Numbered from the stretch's first letter, positions 53,614 to 61,543 are shown. The stretch is 64,000 bases of DNA from Streptomyces fradiae (GCF_041270065.1 NZ_CP065958.1:4526001-4590000), one strand, 5' to 3'. Program-made: numbers and translations. The notes: generated by a model not told the origin, from the sequence alone.

Positions 53614-54369
53614 TCAGTGGCGGAAGAAGATGCGGTCGCCGTACTCGGTCATCACGCGGCCGTTCCACTCGTGGCCGCCGTCCACGTTGCCCGAGCGAAG
53701 CAGCGGGGGCTCGATGCCGAGGCGGACCAGCTCCTCGGCCGCGGCGGCCATGGTGGCCTGCATGAGGGCGCTGGTGACGACGGTCGAGGCGGGGGCGAAG
53801 GGGGCCTCGATGCCCTCGTGGGTGAGTTCGGCGTCTCCGATCGCGATCTTGGAGTCGAGGACGATGTCGCAGTGGTCCTTGAGGTACGTGCCCGAGACGT
53901 GCCGGGACTTCGTCTCCGTGGCGTACGCGACCGAGGTCACGCCGATCACGGTGAGGCCGAGGGCGCGCGCGTTCATCGCCATCTCGACCGGCAGGGCGTT
54001 GCGGCCGGACAGGGAGATGATGATCAGGACGTCGCCGGCCCGGGCCGGGGAGGAGTCCAGGACCGCGCCGGCCAGGCCGTCGACCCGCTCCAGGGCGGAG
54101 CCGAGGGTCGCGGGCATCACGTCGACGCCGACGACGCCGGGGACGGCGAGCAGGTTCATCAGGGCCAGGCCGCCGGCCCGGTAGACCACGTCCTGGGCGG
54201 CCAGCGAGGAATGACCCGCGCCGAACGCGAAGAGCCGGCCGCCCGCCGCGACGGCCTCGGCGATGGCCGTGCCCGCGGCCGCGATGTCGTCCGCGTCCTC
54301 GTCCCGCACCTTCTGGAGCAGGCCGATCGCGGCGTCGAAGAACTGTCCGGCCAGCTTGCTCTCGCCCAT
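53614..54369 (-). CDS. SIS-domain sugar-phosphate isomerase-like protein
   Basis: The 251-residue protein has a single SIS domain (LFAFGAGHSSLAAQDVVYRAGG; VLIIISLSGRNALPVEMAMNARALGLTVIGVTS; HCDIVLDSKIAIGDAE). SIS domains bind phosphosugars; closest known types are GmhA/MurQ-like. ATG 54369 is fixed by AAGGAG nine bases upstream. It is divergent from dmdR1 with 150 bases between the starts and an inverted repeat between them. The substrate is unknown. Confidence 0.87.
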   Translation of the reverse strand: MGESKLAGQFFDAAIGLLQKVRDEDADDIAAAGTAIAEAVAAGGRLFAFGAGHSSLAAQDVVYRAGGLALMNLLAVPGVVGVDVMPATLGSALERVDGLAGAVLDSSPARAGDVLIIISLSGRNALPVEMAMNARALGLTVIGVTSVAYATETKSRHVSGTYLKDHCDIVLDSKIAIGDAELTHEGIEAPFAPASTVVTSALMQATMAAAAEELVRLGIEPPLLRSGNVDGGHEWNGRVMTEYGDRIFFRH

Positions 54370-54440
54370 GGCGGCGGCTCCTTCTCGTCGTGGTCGCCGA
54401 TCACGGTGCGGTCTGGACCATTGCTCTGTCAATACCGCCT

Positions 54441-54469
54441 CGCACCGACGAGCCCCGGTTGTCGGTGCG
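54441..54469. promoter_or_regulatory. 9-bp inverted repeat between the SIS gene and dmdR1
   Basis: CGCACCGAC (54441-54449) and GTCGGTGCG (54461-54469) are perfectly matched across 11 bases, located between two divergent start codons. An operator shared by the two genes is possible. It does not match the canonical iron box. Confidence 0.5.
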
Positions 54470-54474
54470 ATGCG

Positions 54475-55461
54475 TCAGAATTGGTGCAGGGCCAGCGCAC
54501 GACTCATCGAGGGGCACGTATGTCCGGACTGATCGACACCACGGAGATGTATCTCCGCACCATCCTTGAGCTCGAGGAAGAAGGTGTGGTCCCCATGCGC
54601 GCCCGGATCGCCGAGCGGCTGGACCAGAGCGGTCCGACCGTGAGCCAGACCGTGGCCCGCATGGAGCGCGACGGTCTGGTGGCCGTCGCGAGCGACCGCC
54701 ACCTGGAGCTCACGGACGAGGGCCGCCGCCTGGCCACCCGGGTGATGCGCAAGCACCGGCTGGCCGAGTGCCTGCTCGTCGACGTGATCGGTCTGGAGTG
54801 GGAGCAGGTCCACGCCGAGGCCTGCCGCTGGGAGCACGTGATGAGCGAGGCCGTGGAGCGCCGCGTCCTGGAGCTCCTCCGCCACCCGACGGAGTCGCCG
54901 TACGGCAACCCGATCCCGGGCCTGGAGGAGCTGGGCGAGAAGGCCGAGGCGGAGTCCTTCCTCGACGACTCGATGGTCTCGCTCGCCGACCTGGAGGCCG
55001 GCGGCGAGGGCAAGACGGTGATCGTCCGCCGCATCGGCGAGCCGATCCAGACGGACGCCCAGCTGATGTACACGCTGCGCCGCGCGGGCGTGCAGCCCGG
55101 TTCCGTGGTGTCGGTGACGGAGTCGCCGGGCGGTGTCCTCGTGGGCAGCAGCGGCGAGGCCGCCGAGCTGGACAGCGAGGTCGCGGCGCACGTCTTCGTC
55201 GCGAAGCGCTGACGGCGAGGGCTGACGCCGGGCCGGGTGTCGCCGGGCGCTGACGCCGGGCGGCCGGGTGCCGCCGGGCCGGGTGCCGCCGGGCCGGGTA
55301 CGAAGGGCGGCGCCCCGCGTACGGCGCTGAGGCCCGGCCCGCTGCCGCCCCGGCCCGCTGCCGCCCCGGCGGCCCCGGGCCCTCGCCGCCCGCCGCCCCG
55401 GCGCGCGGCGCCCGTCCGCGCCCGGACGCGTTGACGCGCCCCGTTGACGCGCCCGGTTCAC
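54475..55461 (-). other. Long antisense ORF over dmdR1 (candidate Adm-like)
   Basis: A 328-codon frame runs antisense across the whole of dmdR1. In S. coelicolor an antiparallel gene called adm has been reported over dmdR1, with effects on siderophores and antibiotics. The present ORF is in a comparable position, but its composition (His/Arg/Gly/Ala-rich) looks like the usual shadow of a high-GC gene, so I list it only as a candidate. Internal starts include one at 55073 in another frame. Confidence 0.25.
54520..55212 (+). CDS. dmdR1: DtxR-family iron-dependent regulator DmdR1-like
   Basis: The 230-residue regulator starts MSGLIDTTEMYLRTILELEEEGVVPMRARIAERLDQSGPTVSQTVARMERDGL, an N-terminal winged helix. 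The metal-binding helices (HRLAECLLVDVIGLEWEQVHAEACRWEHVMSEAVERRVLELL) contain the Cys/His/Glu ligands. An SH3-like C-terminal domain follows (residues about 150-230). I recognise it as the streptomycete DmdR1 sequence, the Fe2+-dependent repressor of siderophore genes. ATG 54520. It is divergent from the SIS gene. Confidence 0.93.
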   Translation: MSGLIDTTEMYLRTILELEEEGVVPMRARIAERLDQSGPTVSQTVARMERDGLVAVASDRHLELTDEGRRLATRVMRKHRLAECLLVDVIGLEWEQVHAEACRWEHVMSEAVERRVLELLRHPTESPYGNPIPGLEELGEKAEAESFLDDSMVSLADLEAGGEGKTVIVRRIGEPIQTDAQLMYTLRRAGVQPGSVVSVTESPGGVLVGSSGEAAELDSEVAAHVFVAKR

Positions 55462-55563
55462 GCCGGGCCCGTTTTACGGCGGAATCGCCACGCCCGCAGG
55501 CCCTCCCGTGCCACGCTGGTGCGATGAGGGTCGTCGCCCATGAGACGTGGGACGAGACGAAGA

Positions 55564-55589
55564 ACCCCGGCGCCCGTAGGCGCCGGGGT
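55564..55589. terminator. Hairpin downstream of dmdR1
   Basis: ACCCCGGCGCC (55564-55574) pairs perfectly with 55579-55589 around CGTA. It lies 350 bases beyond the dmdR1 stop, so it could terminate a long 3' UTR or a separate small RNA that begins near 55520. Confidence 0.5.
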
Positions 55590-55735
55590 CCGTCCTCCCC
55601 TGTGCTGACCCGGAGCCCCGAGCTCCCAGGGTCAATCCCCTCGGACCGTTTTCCCCGAGCGGTCCGCCTCCCGCAAAAGATCTCCCCTCGGCCGCAGCCG
55701 TCAATCCTTGAGCACTGTCACTCGAACGTGGGGTG

Positions 55736-55776
55736 TTGAGCGGCAGAAGCGCATTTTCGAATACAGGTTCGATAGT
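55736..55776 (+). promoter_or_regulatory. Promoter with LexA-like box
   Basis: TCGAAT-ACAG-GTTCGA at 55757-55772 matches the streptomycete SOS box TCGAAC-N4-GTTCGA in 11 of 12 defined positions. It overlaps a possible -10 GAATAC (55759-55764; -35 TTGAGC 55736-55741, 17-base spacer) and GATAGT (55771-55776). Binding would block the hydrolase promoter. Confidence 0.6.
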
Positions 55777-55803
55777 CTGGCGCAGTTCCACGGGAAAGAG
55801 GGG

Positions 55804-56670
55804 GTGCCGAGCAGCATGGTGCGACGACTCGACGTCACGGGAGCCGACGGCGTACGCCTGGCGGCCTGGGACTTCACGGAACGGACGGCACCGCAGACCG
55901 GGCCGGGCGTGTTACTGCTCCACGGGCTGATGGGCCGCGCCTCCCACTGGGCCCCGGCGGCCGGCCGGCTCGCGGCCCGGCACCGCACGATCGCCCTCGA
56001 CCAGCGCGGCCACGGCGCGAGCGAGAAGCCCGCGTCCGGCCCCTTCACGCGCGAGGCGTACGTCGCGGACGCGCTCGCCGCCGTCGAGCGGCTCGGGCTC
56101 GGCCCGGTCACCCTCGTCGGGCACTCCATGGGCGCCCTCACCGCCTGGCAGCTGGCCGCCGAGCACCCCGACCTGGTGCACGCGCTCGTCATCTGCGACA
56201 TGCGGGCCTCCGCGCTCGGCGCGGCCTCGCAGCGCGAGTGGCAGGACTGGTTCCGCCGCTGGCCGACCCCGTTCCCCTCCCTCGACGCCGTCCGCCAGTG
56301 GTTCGGCGAGGACGACCCGTGGGTGGAGCGCCCCAACCCGGCCCGCGGCGCCTTCTTCGCCGAGGTGATGACCGAGCGGCCCGACGGCGGCTGGGGCCCG
56401 GTCTTCGATCCCGCCCAGATGCTCACGTCCCGCGAGACCTGGGTCCACGACGCCCACTGGGACTCCCTCGCCCAGGTCCGCTGTCCCACCCTCGTCGTCC
56501 GCGGCCTCGACGGCGAACTCGGCCGCGCCGAGGCCCAGGAGATGGTCCGCGTCCTCCCGCACGGCGCGTACGCGGAGATCCCCGACGCCGGCCACCTCCT
56601 CCACTACGAGCACGCCGACGCGTGGTGGGAGGCCGTCGCCCCGTTCCTGAACGGCGTCCTCACCTCGTGA
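55804..56670 (+). CDS. Alpha/beta hydrolase
   Basis: The 288-residue enzyme (GTG 55804; ATG 55816 alternative) has the GHSMG nucleophile elbow (LVGHSMGALTAWQLAAEHPD), the oxyanion HGLMGRASHW and a C-terminal catalytic His in IPDAGHLLHYEHAD. The Asp is probably in VRGLDGELGRAEA. No signal peptide is evident. It may be an esterase or haloperoxidase-like hydrolase; the substrate is unknown. The upstream LexA-like box suggests induction by DNA damage. Confidence 0.9.
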   Translation: MPSSMVRRLDVTGADGVRLAAWDFTERTAPQTGPGVLLLHGLMGRASHWAPAAGRLAARHRTIALDQRGHGASEKPASGPFTREAYVADALAAVERLGLGPVTLVGHSMGALTAWQLAAEHPDLVHALVICDMRASALGAASQREWQDWFRRWPTPFPSLDAVRQWFGEDDPWVERPNPARGAFFAEVMTERPDGGWGPVFDPAQMLTSRETWVHDAHWDSLAQVRCPTLVVRGLDGELGRAEAQEMVRVLPHGAYAEIPDAGHLLHYEHADAWWEAVAPFLNGVLTS

Positions 56671-56706
56671 TCGACAGGGCCGCCACGCCCATACGATGAT
56701 CGTTTT

Positions 56707-57591
56707 ATGACAAGCAGACCTCCGGTGGGGCCCACCCGCCGTACCGTGCTGATCGCGGCGGGCGCGGCGGGCGCCGCGTCCGCCGCGATGACGTCCGGGC
56801 CGGCCGCCGCCGCTGCCGGCCCCGCGCCCCGCACCGGCGACAATCCCGTCGTACGGGAGAACCGGAATCCCGGCTCCGGCCGCTGGGTCATCGGCGCCAA
56901 GGAGACCCGCGGCGTGGACCTCCGCCGGCCCCAGATCCAGGGCCGCCCCGCCTCCGCGTCCGTCGCGCCCGGCGAGACCCTCACCCTCCACCTGTCGGCG
57001 GCGACCACCGCTCGTACCGCCCGTACCTGCGAGATCGAGATCCACCGCTTCGGGTTCTACGGCGGCGAGCGCTCCCGCCTCCTCCACACGGCCGCCGAGG
57101 TCCCCGTCGACCGCCCCTGGCGGCTGCCCGTCCCCGGCACCTGGGTGTCCGGCGTCTTCCTCGCCGTCCTCACGGCCGACGGCTACCGCGCCTACGCCCC
57201 CTTCGTCGTCCGCGAACCCGCCCGCCGCTCCGACGTCCTCGCCGTCGTCCCCCTCGCCTACCCGGGCCTGCGCCCCCACCCCGGCCTCGGCATGCCCGCG
57301 GCCTTCGGCGCCGAGGTCAGCGCGTACCGCTGGCTGGAGGAGGCCGGTTACGACGTCACGTACGCCACCGAGGAGGACGTACGGGCCCGCCGGGTCGACC
57401 CGCGCCGCCACCGCGCCGTCGTCCACTCCTCGGCCGCCGTCCGCTCGGCCGCCGTCCCCGGATCCGTGGCGCTGCGCCGCCCGCTGGCCCTGTCCGAGCC
57501 CGGCCACATCGACCCGGAGGCCCGCCGGCAGGCCGCCGCGCTGCTCGACGGTGTGCTGCCGGCCGGGCGCCGCGCCACCGCGCCCTCGTGA
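56707..57591 (+). CDS. Tat-secreted protein related to DMFase beta-like domain
   Basis: The 294-residue precursor has a twin-arginine signal (RRTVLIAAGAAGAASAA). The mature N-terminal part (ENRNPGSGRWVIG, GETLTLHLSAATTARTARTCEIEIHRFGFYGGERSRLL) is like the N,N-dimethylformamidase beta-subunit-type domain, but the usual long C-terminal portion is reduced; full-length relatives are near 480 residues. It may be a shortened, possibly inactive version. It follows the alpha/beta hydrolase by 36 bases and is probably in the same operon. Confidence 0.7.
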   Translation: MTSRPPVGPTRRTVLIAAGAAGAASAAMTSGPAAAAAGPAPRTGDNPVVRENRNPGSGRWVIGAKETRGVDLRRPQIQGRPASASVAPGETLTLHLSAATTARTARTCEIEIHRFGFYGGERSRLLHTAAEVPVDRPWRLPVPGTWVSGVFLAVLTADGYRAYAPFVVREPARRSDVLAVVPLAYPGLRPHPGLGMPAAFGAEVSAYRWLEEAGYDVTYATEEDVRARRVDPRRHRAVVHSSAAVRSAAVPGSVALRRPLALSEPGHIDPEARRQAAALLDGVLPAGRRATAPS

Positions 57592-57608
57592 GTCGGCGCA
57601 CCTGTCGT

Positions 57609-57650
57609 TTGCGAAATGCTTGACTCGGAGCAAGTATTGGGTCAAGTAAT
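57609..57650 (+). promoter_or_regulatory. Promoter/operator of the MarR-GNAT gene
   Basis: CTTGAC, CAAGTA and a second CAAGTA are spaced within 57619-57648, giving CTTG/CAAG half-sites. Two overlapping promoters are possible: TTGCGA (57609-57614)-17-AAGTAT (57632-57637) and TTGACT (57620-57625)-17-CAAGTA (57643-57648). Autoregulation is plausible. Confidence 0.4.
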
Positions 57651-57673
57651 TTCGTGGGGAAGAGGGTGGAACC

Positions 57674-58609
57674 ATGAGCGGCCTGGACGACATCGAGGCG
57701 GCGGTGTCCGAGGTGCGGGAGTTCAACCGCGTGTACACCCGGCTCATCGGCGCGCTGGACTACCCGGAGAAGCTCCGCACCCCGTACTCCCTCACCGAGG
57801 CGCGGGTCCTCTACGAGCTCGCGCGCCGCGACCGCACCCACGTCCAGAGCATCCGCAAGGACCTGGGGCTCGCGGCGTCGCACCTGAGCCGGATGCTCGG
57901 CCGGTTCGAGGAGCAGGGGCTGATCACCCGGGAGCGGTACGCCGACGACGCGCGCCACCATCAGGTCCGGCTGACCGAGGCCGGGCGGGCCGCGGCGGCC
58001 GAGCTGGACGAGCGGTCCAAGGAGGCCGTTTCCGACCTGCTGCGCGGCTGCGGCGGGGTCAGGATCCGGAATCTGACCGAGGCGCTGCGCACGGTGCGCG
58101 CCACGCTCACCGGCCCGCCCGCCCGGTCGGAGATCCGGCTGCGCGAGCCGGCCCCCGGGGAGCTGGGGTGGATCGTCCAGGCGCACGGGGCGCTGTACGC
58201 CGAGGAGTTCGGCTGGGACGCCGACTTCGAGGCCCTGGTCGCGCGGATCGTTGCCGACTTCGCCGAGGACCATGACCCGCTCCTTGAGCGGGTGTGGATC
58301 GCCGAGCTGGACGGCAGACCGGTCGGCAGCGTGATGTGCGTACGGGACGCGGCTCCGGACACCGCCCGGCTGCGGCTGCTCCTGCTGGACCCGGCGGCGC
58401 GCGGATACGGGCTCGGGGACCGACTCGTCCATACCTGCATCCAGTTCGCGCGGGAGGCCGGCTACCGCGAGCTGGTGCTGTGGACCAACGACGTGCTCTC
58501 CGCCGCGCGCAAGATCTACACCCGGGCCGGCTTCGAGCTCGTCGCGGAGAAGCCACACCACAGCTATGGCCAGGACCTGGTGGGCCAGGACTGGCGCCTG
58601 ACGCTGTAG
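57674..58609 (+). CDS. MarR-GNAT fusion protein
   Basis: The 311-residue protein joins a MarR-type winged helix (SLTEARVLYELARRDRTHVQSIRKDLGLAASHLSRMLGRFEEQGLITRERYADDARHHQVRLT) to a GNAT domain (RLRLLLLDPAARGYGLGDRLVHTCIQFAREAGYRELVLWTNDVLSAARKIYTRAGF). This bifunctional arrangement is known in actinobacteria. It presumably senses a metabolite that is also acetylated. ATG 57674. A compact hairpin containing its own stop codon follows. Confidence 0.9.
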   Translation: MSGLDDIEAAVSEVREFNRVYTRLIGALDYPEKLRTPYSLTEARVLYELARRDRTHVQSIRKDLGLAASHLSRMLGRFEEQGLITRERYADDARHHQVRLTEAGRAAAAELDERSKEAVSDLLRGCGGVRIRNLTEALRTVRATLTGPPARSEIRLREPAPGELGWIVQAHGALYAEEFGWDADFEALVARIVADFAEDHDPLLERVWIAELDGRPVGSVMCVRDAAPDTARLRLLLLDPAARGYGLGDRLVHTCIQFAREAGYRELVLWTNDVLSAARKIYTRAGFELVAEKPHHSYGQDLVGQDWRLTL

Positions 58610-58618
58610 GACAGCGTC
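58600..58618. terminator. Hairpin over the MarR-GNAT stop codon
   Basis: GACGCTGT (58600-58607) and ACAGCGTC (58611-58618) are perfect with AGG as a loop; the TAG stop overlaps it. It may terminate this gene and the convergent one at 58665. Confidence 0.45.
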
Positions 58619-58664
58619 CGGGCTCCATACGCGCGCCCCGCAGCCCGAACGCGGGTTGCCGGTC

Positions 58665-59894
58665 TCAGCAGAGCCAGAAGGAGAAGTCGCCGCCGACCCA
58701 GCCGACCAGGTTCCGCTCGTCGAAGAGCGTCACCGCGCCGTCGGTCGTCACCTCGAACCGCACGGTCTGCGTGTCCCCGTCCACCGCGCCCCCGCTCACC
58801 ACGCCGACCAGCCGCTGCGTCCGGTGCGGCCGGGCCTGCGGCGGCAGCACGAACAGCGTCTCCGTCTGCCCCCACGCGGGAACGGTGGTGGACGGCGGAA
58901 CGGGCTTCTTCGACAGCGAGAAGTGCACGTGCACCTGGTCGCCCGATATCCGGTACTGCGGGTCGTAGTTGGCGCTGTTCGGCTGGTAGAGCGCGGTGTC
59001 GTACGGGACCTTCACCCACGGGTTCGTGCCCGCGTGCGGGAAGCGCGCGATGTTGATCTGCCGCCCGGTCGCGGGCTTGGCGGCGATGCCGAAGGCGACG
59101 GTGCCGGGTGAGCCGACCGGGTCGCCGGGCGTGCCCACGTACGTGCAGAGGCCTTCCGGCTCCCGGTTGTTGAGCCCGGGGAAGTCCCTGAGAAGGACGG
59201 ACTGGAGCTGGACGCCGGTCGCCCAGTCCGTGCAGGTCACGGTCGCGTTGTCGACCTCCTGCTGGCCGTAGTACTGGTACAGGTGGCCGTCCAGGCTGGT
59301 GTAGCCCTGAAGGGTCTTCCCGGAGGGGCCGAAGGCCACCGTCTGCAGCGGAGTGAACGTTCCGGCAGCGGCGGCGGCAAGGTCGTAGCGGTCGTAGCCG
59401 CCGGAGGCGGTGCCGGACGACTTGTCGTCCGACTGCCAGCGGTAGATCAGCTCGTTACAAGTCGGGTCGATCTTCGCCGAGACCCGGAAGACACCGGTGC
59501 GCGGCCGGAACGTCGTGACGGACGAGGCGGAGACGTCCACCTCGGTGCCGGGGGTGTTGCTGCCGGGCACGTACGGCACGCGGGCCAGGGCCGTCGCCCA
59601 GCCGCCGTCCGGCAGGGCGTCGGTCCAGACGTGGACCCCGGTGGGGGTCTGCTCGACGCCCAGGCTCACCCCGTGCCCCGAGTTGACGAGGTACATCGCG
59701 TCCTTCGGGGTCCCGTCCACGGTGTACCGCGAAATGATGACGCGGGTCTCGTTCCCCGGCGTGCCGTCGCTCTGCGACACGTACCAGAGCTGGTCGACCG
59801 GATCCCAGTAGATCGCCTGCGCGACGGCCGCCTCGGTGGCGAGCGGCGCGCCGGCGACGAGGACCGGTCTGACGGGGGAAGCGAGCTTGATCAC
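58665..59894 (-). CDS. TagC/phage-baseplate-type beta-propeller protein
   Basis: The 409-residue protein has repeated propeller blades (QAIYWDPVDQLWYVSQSDGTP, VIISRYTVDGTP, HGVSLGVEQTPTGVHVWTDALPDGG, YRWQSDDKSSG, GYTSLDGHLYQYYGQQE). This pattern occurs in proteins labelled teichoic-acid TagC or phage baseplate in streptomycetes. GTG 59894 is chosen for AGGAG six bases upstream (59918 alternative). No signal peptide is evident. No phage genes surround it. A terminator ends upstream transcription just before it. Confidence 0.65.
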   Translation of the reverse strand: MIKLASPVRPVLVAGAPLATEAAVAQAIYWDPVDQLWYVSQSDGTPGNETRVIISRYTVDGTPKDAMYLVNSGHGVSLGVEQTPTGVHVWTDALPDGGWATALARVPYVPGSNTPGTEVDVSASSVTTFRPRTGVFRVSAKIDPTCNELIYRWQSDDKSSGTASGGYDRYDLAAAAAGTFTPLQTVAFGPSGKTLQGYTSLDGHLYQYYGQQEVDNATVTCTDWATGVQLQSVLLRDFPGLNNREPEGLCTYVGTPGDPVGSPGTVAFGIAAKPATGRQINIARFPHAGTNPWVKVPYDTALYQPNSANYDPQYRISGDQVHVHFSLSKKPVPPSTTVPAWGQTETLFVLPPQARPHRTQRLVGVVSGGAVDGDTQTVRFEVTTDGAVTLFDERNLVGWVGGDFSFWLC

Positions 59895-59922
59895 GTACGA
59901 CTCCTCGGACGATGACACCGAA

Positions 59923-59969
59923 AACGATCAGGAACCGCCGAGCCTATGGCCCGGCGGTTCCTGATCGTT
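59923..59969 (-). terminator. Terminator of the XRE-DUF397 operon
   Basis: A perfect 18-base stem (59923-59940 with 59952-59969) with an 11-base loop lies after the DUF397 stop and 29 bases before the next start codon on the same strand. Confidence 0.75.
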
Positions 59970-59986
59970 CGGGAGTCGTCCCCGCG

Positions 59987-60226
59987 TCAGCGGGCGGCGG
60001 AGTCGACGAACGCCGCCCAGGCGGTGGGGGAGAGGGTGAGGGAGGGGAGGACGGTGTCCTTGGAGTCGCGGACGTGAACGGCGTGGGGGCAGGCGGCGAC
60101 CTCGACGCAGGCGCCGCCCTGCTCGCTGCTGTACGAGGACTTCGTCCAGGCGAAGGCCACTTCGACACAGGCGCCCTGCTGGTCGCCGCTGTAGCTGCTC
60201 TTGAACCAGTTGAGGTCGGTGCTCAT
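59987..60226 (-). CDS. DUF397 protein with internal duplication
   Basis: The 79-residue protein repeats its key motif: WFKSSYSGDQQGACVEVA then WTKSSYSSEQGGACVEVA, followed by the usual DSKDTVLPSLTLSPTAWAAFV tail. Most DUF397 proteins have one copy. These small proteins pair with XRE-DUF5753 regulators in streptomycetes (AbaA/WhiJ type). The ATG overlaps the XRE stop by ATGA. Confidence 0.9.
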   Translation of the reverse strand: MSTDLNWFKSSYSGDQQGACVEVAFAWTKSSYSSEQGGACVEVAACPHAVHVRDSKDTVLPSLTLSPTAWAAFVDSAAR

Positions 60227-61041
60227 AGCGATCGTGCCACCTGTTCGATGAGTCGTGCGGAGTCCTCCGGGGTGAGGGCCTGCGCCCGCAGCTCGCTGTA
60301 GCGAGCGAAGGTGTCCCCCACGTCCGGCTGTTCGCTGAGAAAGTACCTGCCGCCTTGTCCTTCGACATAGACGAGTTGGCTCTTACGGTTCTCGGTCTCC
60401 AGCAGGATGAACGGACCGTTGAGCCCGGCGTGGGTCTCTCGGTCCTCCGGCATGACCTGGATCCTCACGTTGCGCAGGTCCGCGCACTCGCGTACGTACG
60501 CCAGGCACTTGCGAAGAACGCCCTTGCCGCCGAGCGGCTTGGTGAGCGCCGCCTTCTCCAAGACGAAGGTGACCACCGGTGAAGGCGTTCGGAAGAACAG
60601 CGCCTGGCGCTCGATGCGGGCCGTGATGCTCGGTTCGATCTCGTCCGCATCCATCGCCGGGACGGCACTCTCGAAGACGGCCCGCGCGTAGTCCGGGGTC
60701 TGGAGCAGTCCGGGGACGAGATGATTCTCGTACCAGTGGATGCCCGCCGCCTTCTTCTCCTCCTCCAAGTAGTCCTCGAACCAGGCCGCTACACCACTCG
60801 CCGTCACCTCCTCCGCGACCTCCAGTAGTGCACCTTGTGCACCCAGGAAGGCGTCCGAGATCGCGACGAAGTCGCCCTTCGCTTTCCTCTCTCCCCGCTC
60901 GATCATGGCCACTTGGGACTTGGAATAGCTGGTCTCCGCCCCCAGCCGCTCCATCGAGACCTTCGCTCGCTCGCGATAGAAGCGCAGCAGCCTCCCGAAC
61001 GCCTTCGCGGCCCCTGAGCCCTTGCCCTTGCCTGTGTTCAC
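60223..61041 (-). CDS. XRE-family regulator with DUF5753 domain
   Basis: The 272-residue protein has an N-terminal helix-turn-helix (AFGRLLRFYRERAKVSMERLGAETSYSKSQVAMIERGERKAKGDF) and a DUF5753 C-terminal domain (GIHWYENHLVPGLLQTPDYARAVFES, ERQALFF, RVQVMPE-type segment, PFILLET). GTG 61041 is the preferred start. It is coupled to DUF397 and divergent from the gene at 61124. This WhiJ-like trio usually influences development or antibiotic production. Confidence 0.9.
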   Translation of the reverse strand: MNTGKGKGSGAAKAFGRLLRFYRERAKVSMERLGAETSYSKSQVAMIERGERKAKGDFVAISDAFLGAQGALLEVAEEVTASGVAAWFEDYLEEEKKAAGIHWYENHLVPGLLQTPDYARAVFESAVPAMDADEIEPSITARIERQALFFRTPSPVVTFVLEKAALTKPLGGKGVLRKCLAYVRECADLRNVRIQVMPEDRETHAGLNGPFILLETENRKSQLVYVEGQGGRYFLSEQPDVGDTFARYSELRAQALTPEDSARLIEQVARSL

Positions 61042-61123
61042 ACCCGGCCTCCCACGTGCACAGTCCGCCACATCAACGCTGTGGCGCTGGTCACAAGTAC
61101 AGCGGGGCCACCAAGCTGACCGC

Positions 61124-61543
61124 ATGAATTCGCGCAAGTCACTTGACACGCTGCCCCATTGGGTACCTGCGACCGGGCATGCTCTCCGTCACGTCGGCGT
61201 CCACTTCGACGCCGTCCGTATCGCCGGGTTTCTCGGGGAGGACGTGGCGTACCGGCTCATGGAGTTCACGGACTTCCGCGCCGGGCCCATCGTGCGCGCC
61301 GAGACGGGGCCGCAGTACCACTACTTTCTGCTCCCGCCCGGCGCGGCCGCCGGGCACGCGTGGCCCGCTCCGGCCCGGGCGTTGGGCCGGAGCGGGGGCG
61401 CCGGCGGCGGGGAGGCCTTTGTCGGGATTCCGGCGCTGTACGGGGTGACGTGGCCGCTCGGGTGGCGGTCGCGGCCGACCGAGGAGGATCCGTTCGTGGA
61501 GCCGGGGTTGCTGTACGAGATGGCCGTCCGCGCGCTCGCGTAG
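61124..61543 (+). CDS. Hypothetical protein beside XRE/DUF397
   Basis: The 139-residue protein (LPHWVPATGHALRHVGVHFDAVRIAGFLGEDVAYRLMEFTDFRAGPIV) has no recognised domain. It is soluble, with Gly/Pro-rich loops. Similar proteins commonly sit divergent to XRE-DUF397 pairs in streptomycetes, as I recall. ATG 61124, no Shine-Dalgarno. It converges on the protease-inhibitor gene. Confidence 0.65.
   Translation: MNSRKSLDTLPHWVPATGHALRHVGVHFDAVRIAGFLGEDVAYRLMEFTDFRAGPIVRAETGPQYHYFLLPPGAAAGHAWPAPARALGRSGGAGGGEAFVGIPALYGVTWPLGWRSRPTEEDPFVEPGLLYEMAVRALA

Larger units (their letters stand above)
55213..55803. other. 591-base gap after dmdR1
   Basis: No convincing gene is seen. 55215-55435 is a low-complexity GCCGGG/GCCGCC-rich stretch. 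55524-55590 contains two adjacent hairpins, and 55736-55776 contains the promoter of the next gene with a LexA-like box. A 71-codon frame from 55524 has atypical composition and crosses the hairpin, so I do not call it. Confidence 0.5.

Noticed and set aside
55215..55435. GCCGGG-rich stretch as a CRISPR or regular repeat array
   Set aside because: The units are irregular, without spacers of constant length; it is low-complexity GC sequence.
55524..55739. 71-codon ORF after dmdR1
   Set aside because: Its composition is unlike nearby genes, it passes through a terminator-like hairpin, and it has no ribosome site.
58665..59894. Prophage remnant
   Set aside because: Only one baseplate-like propeller; no integrase, capsid, tail or attachment sites near it.
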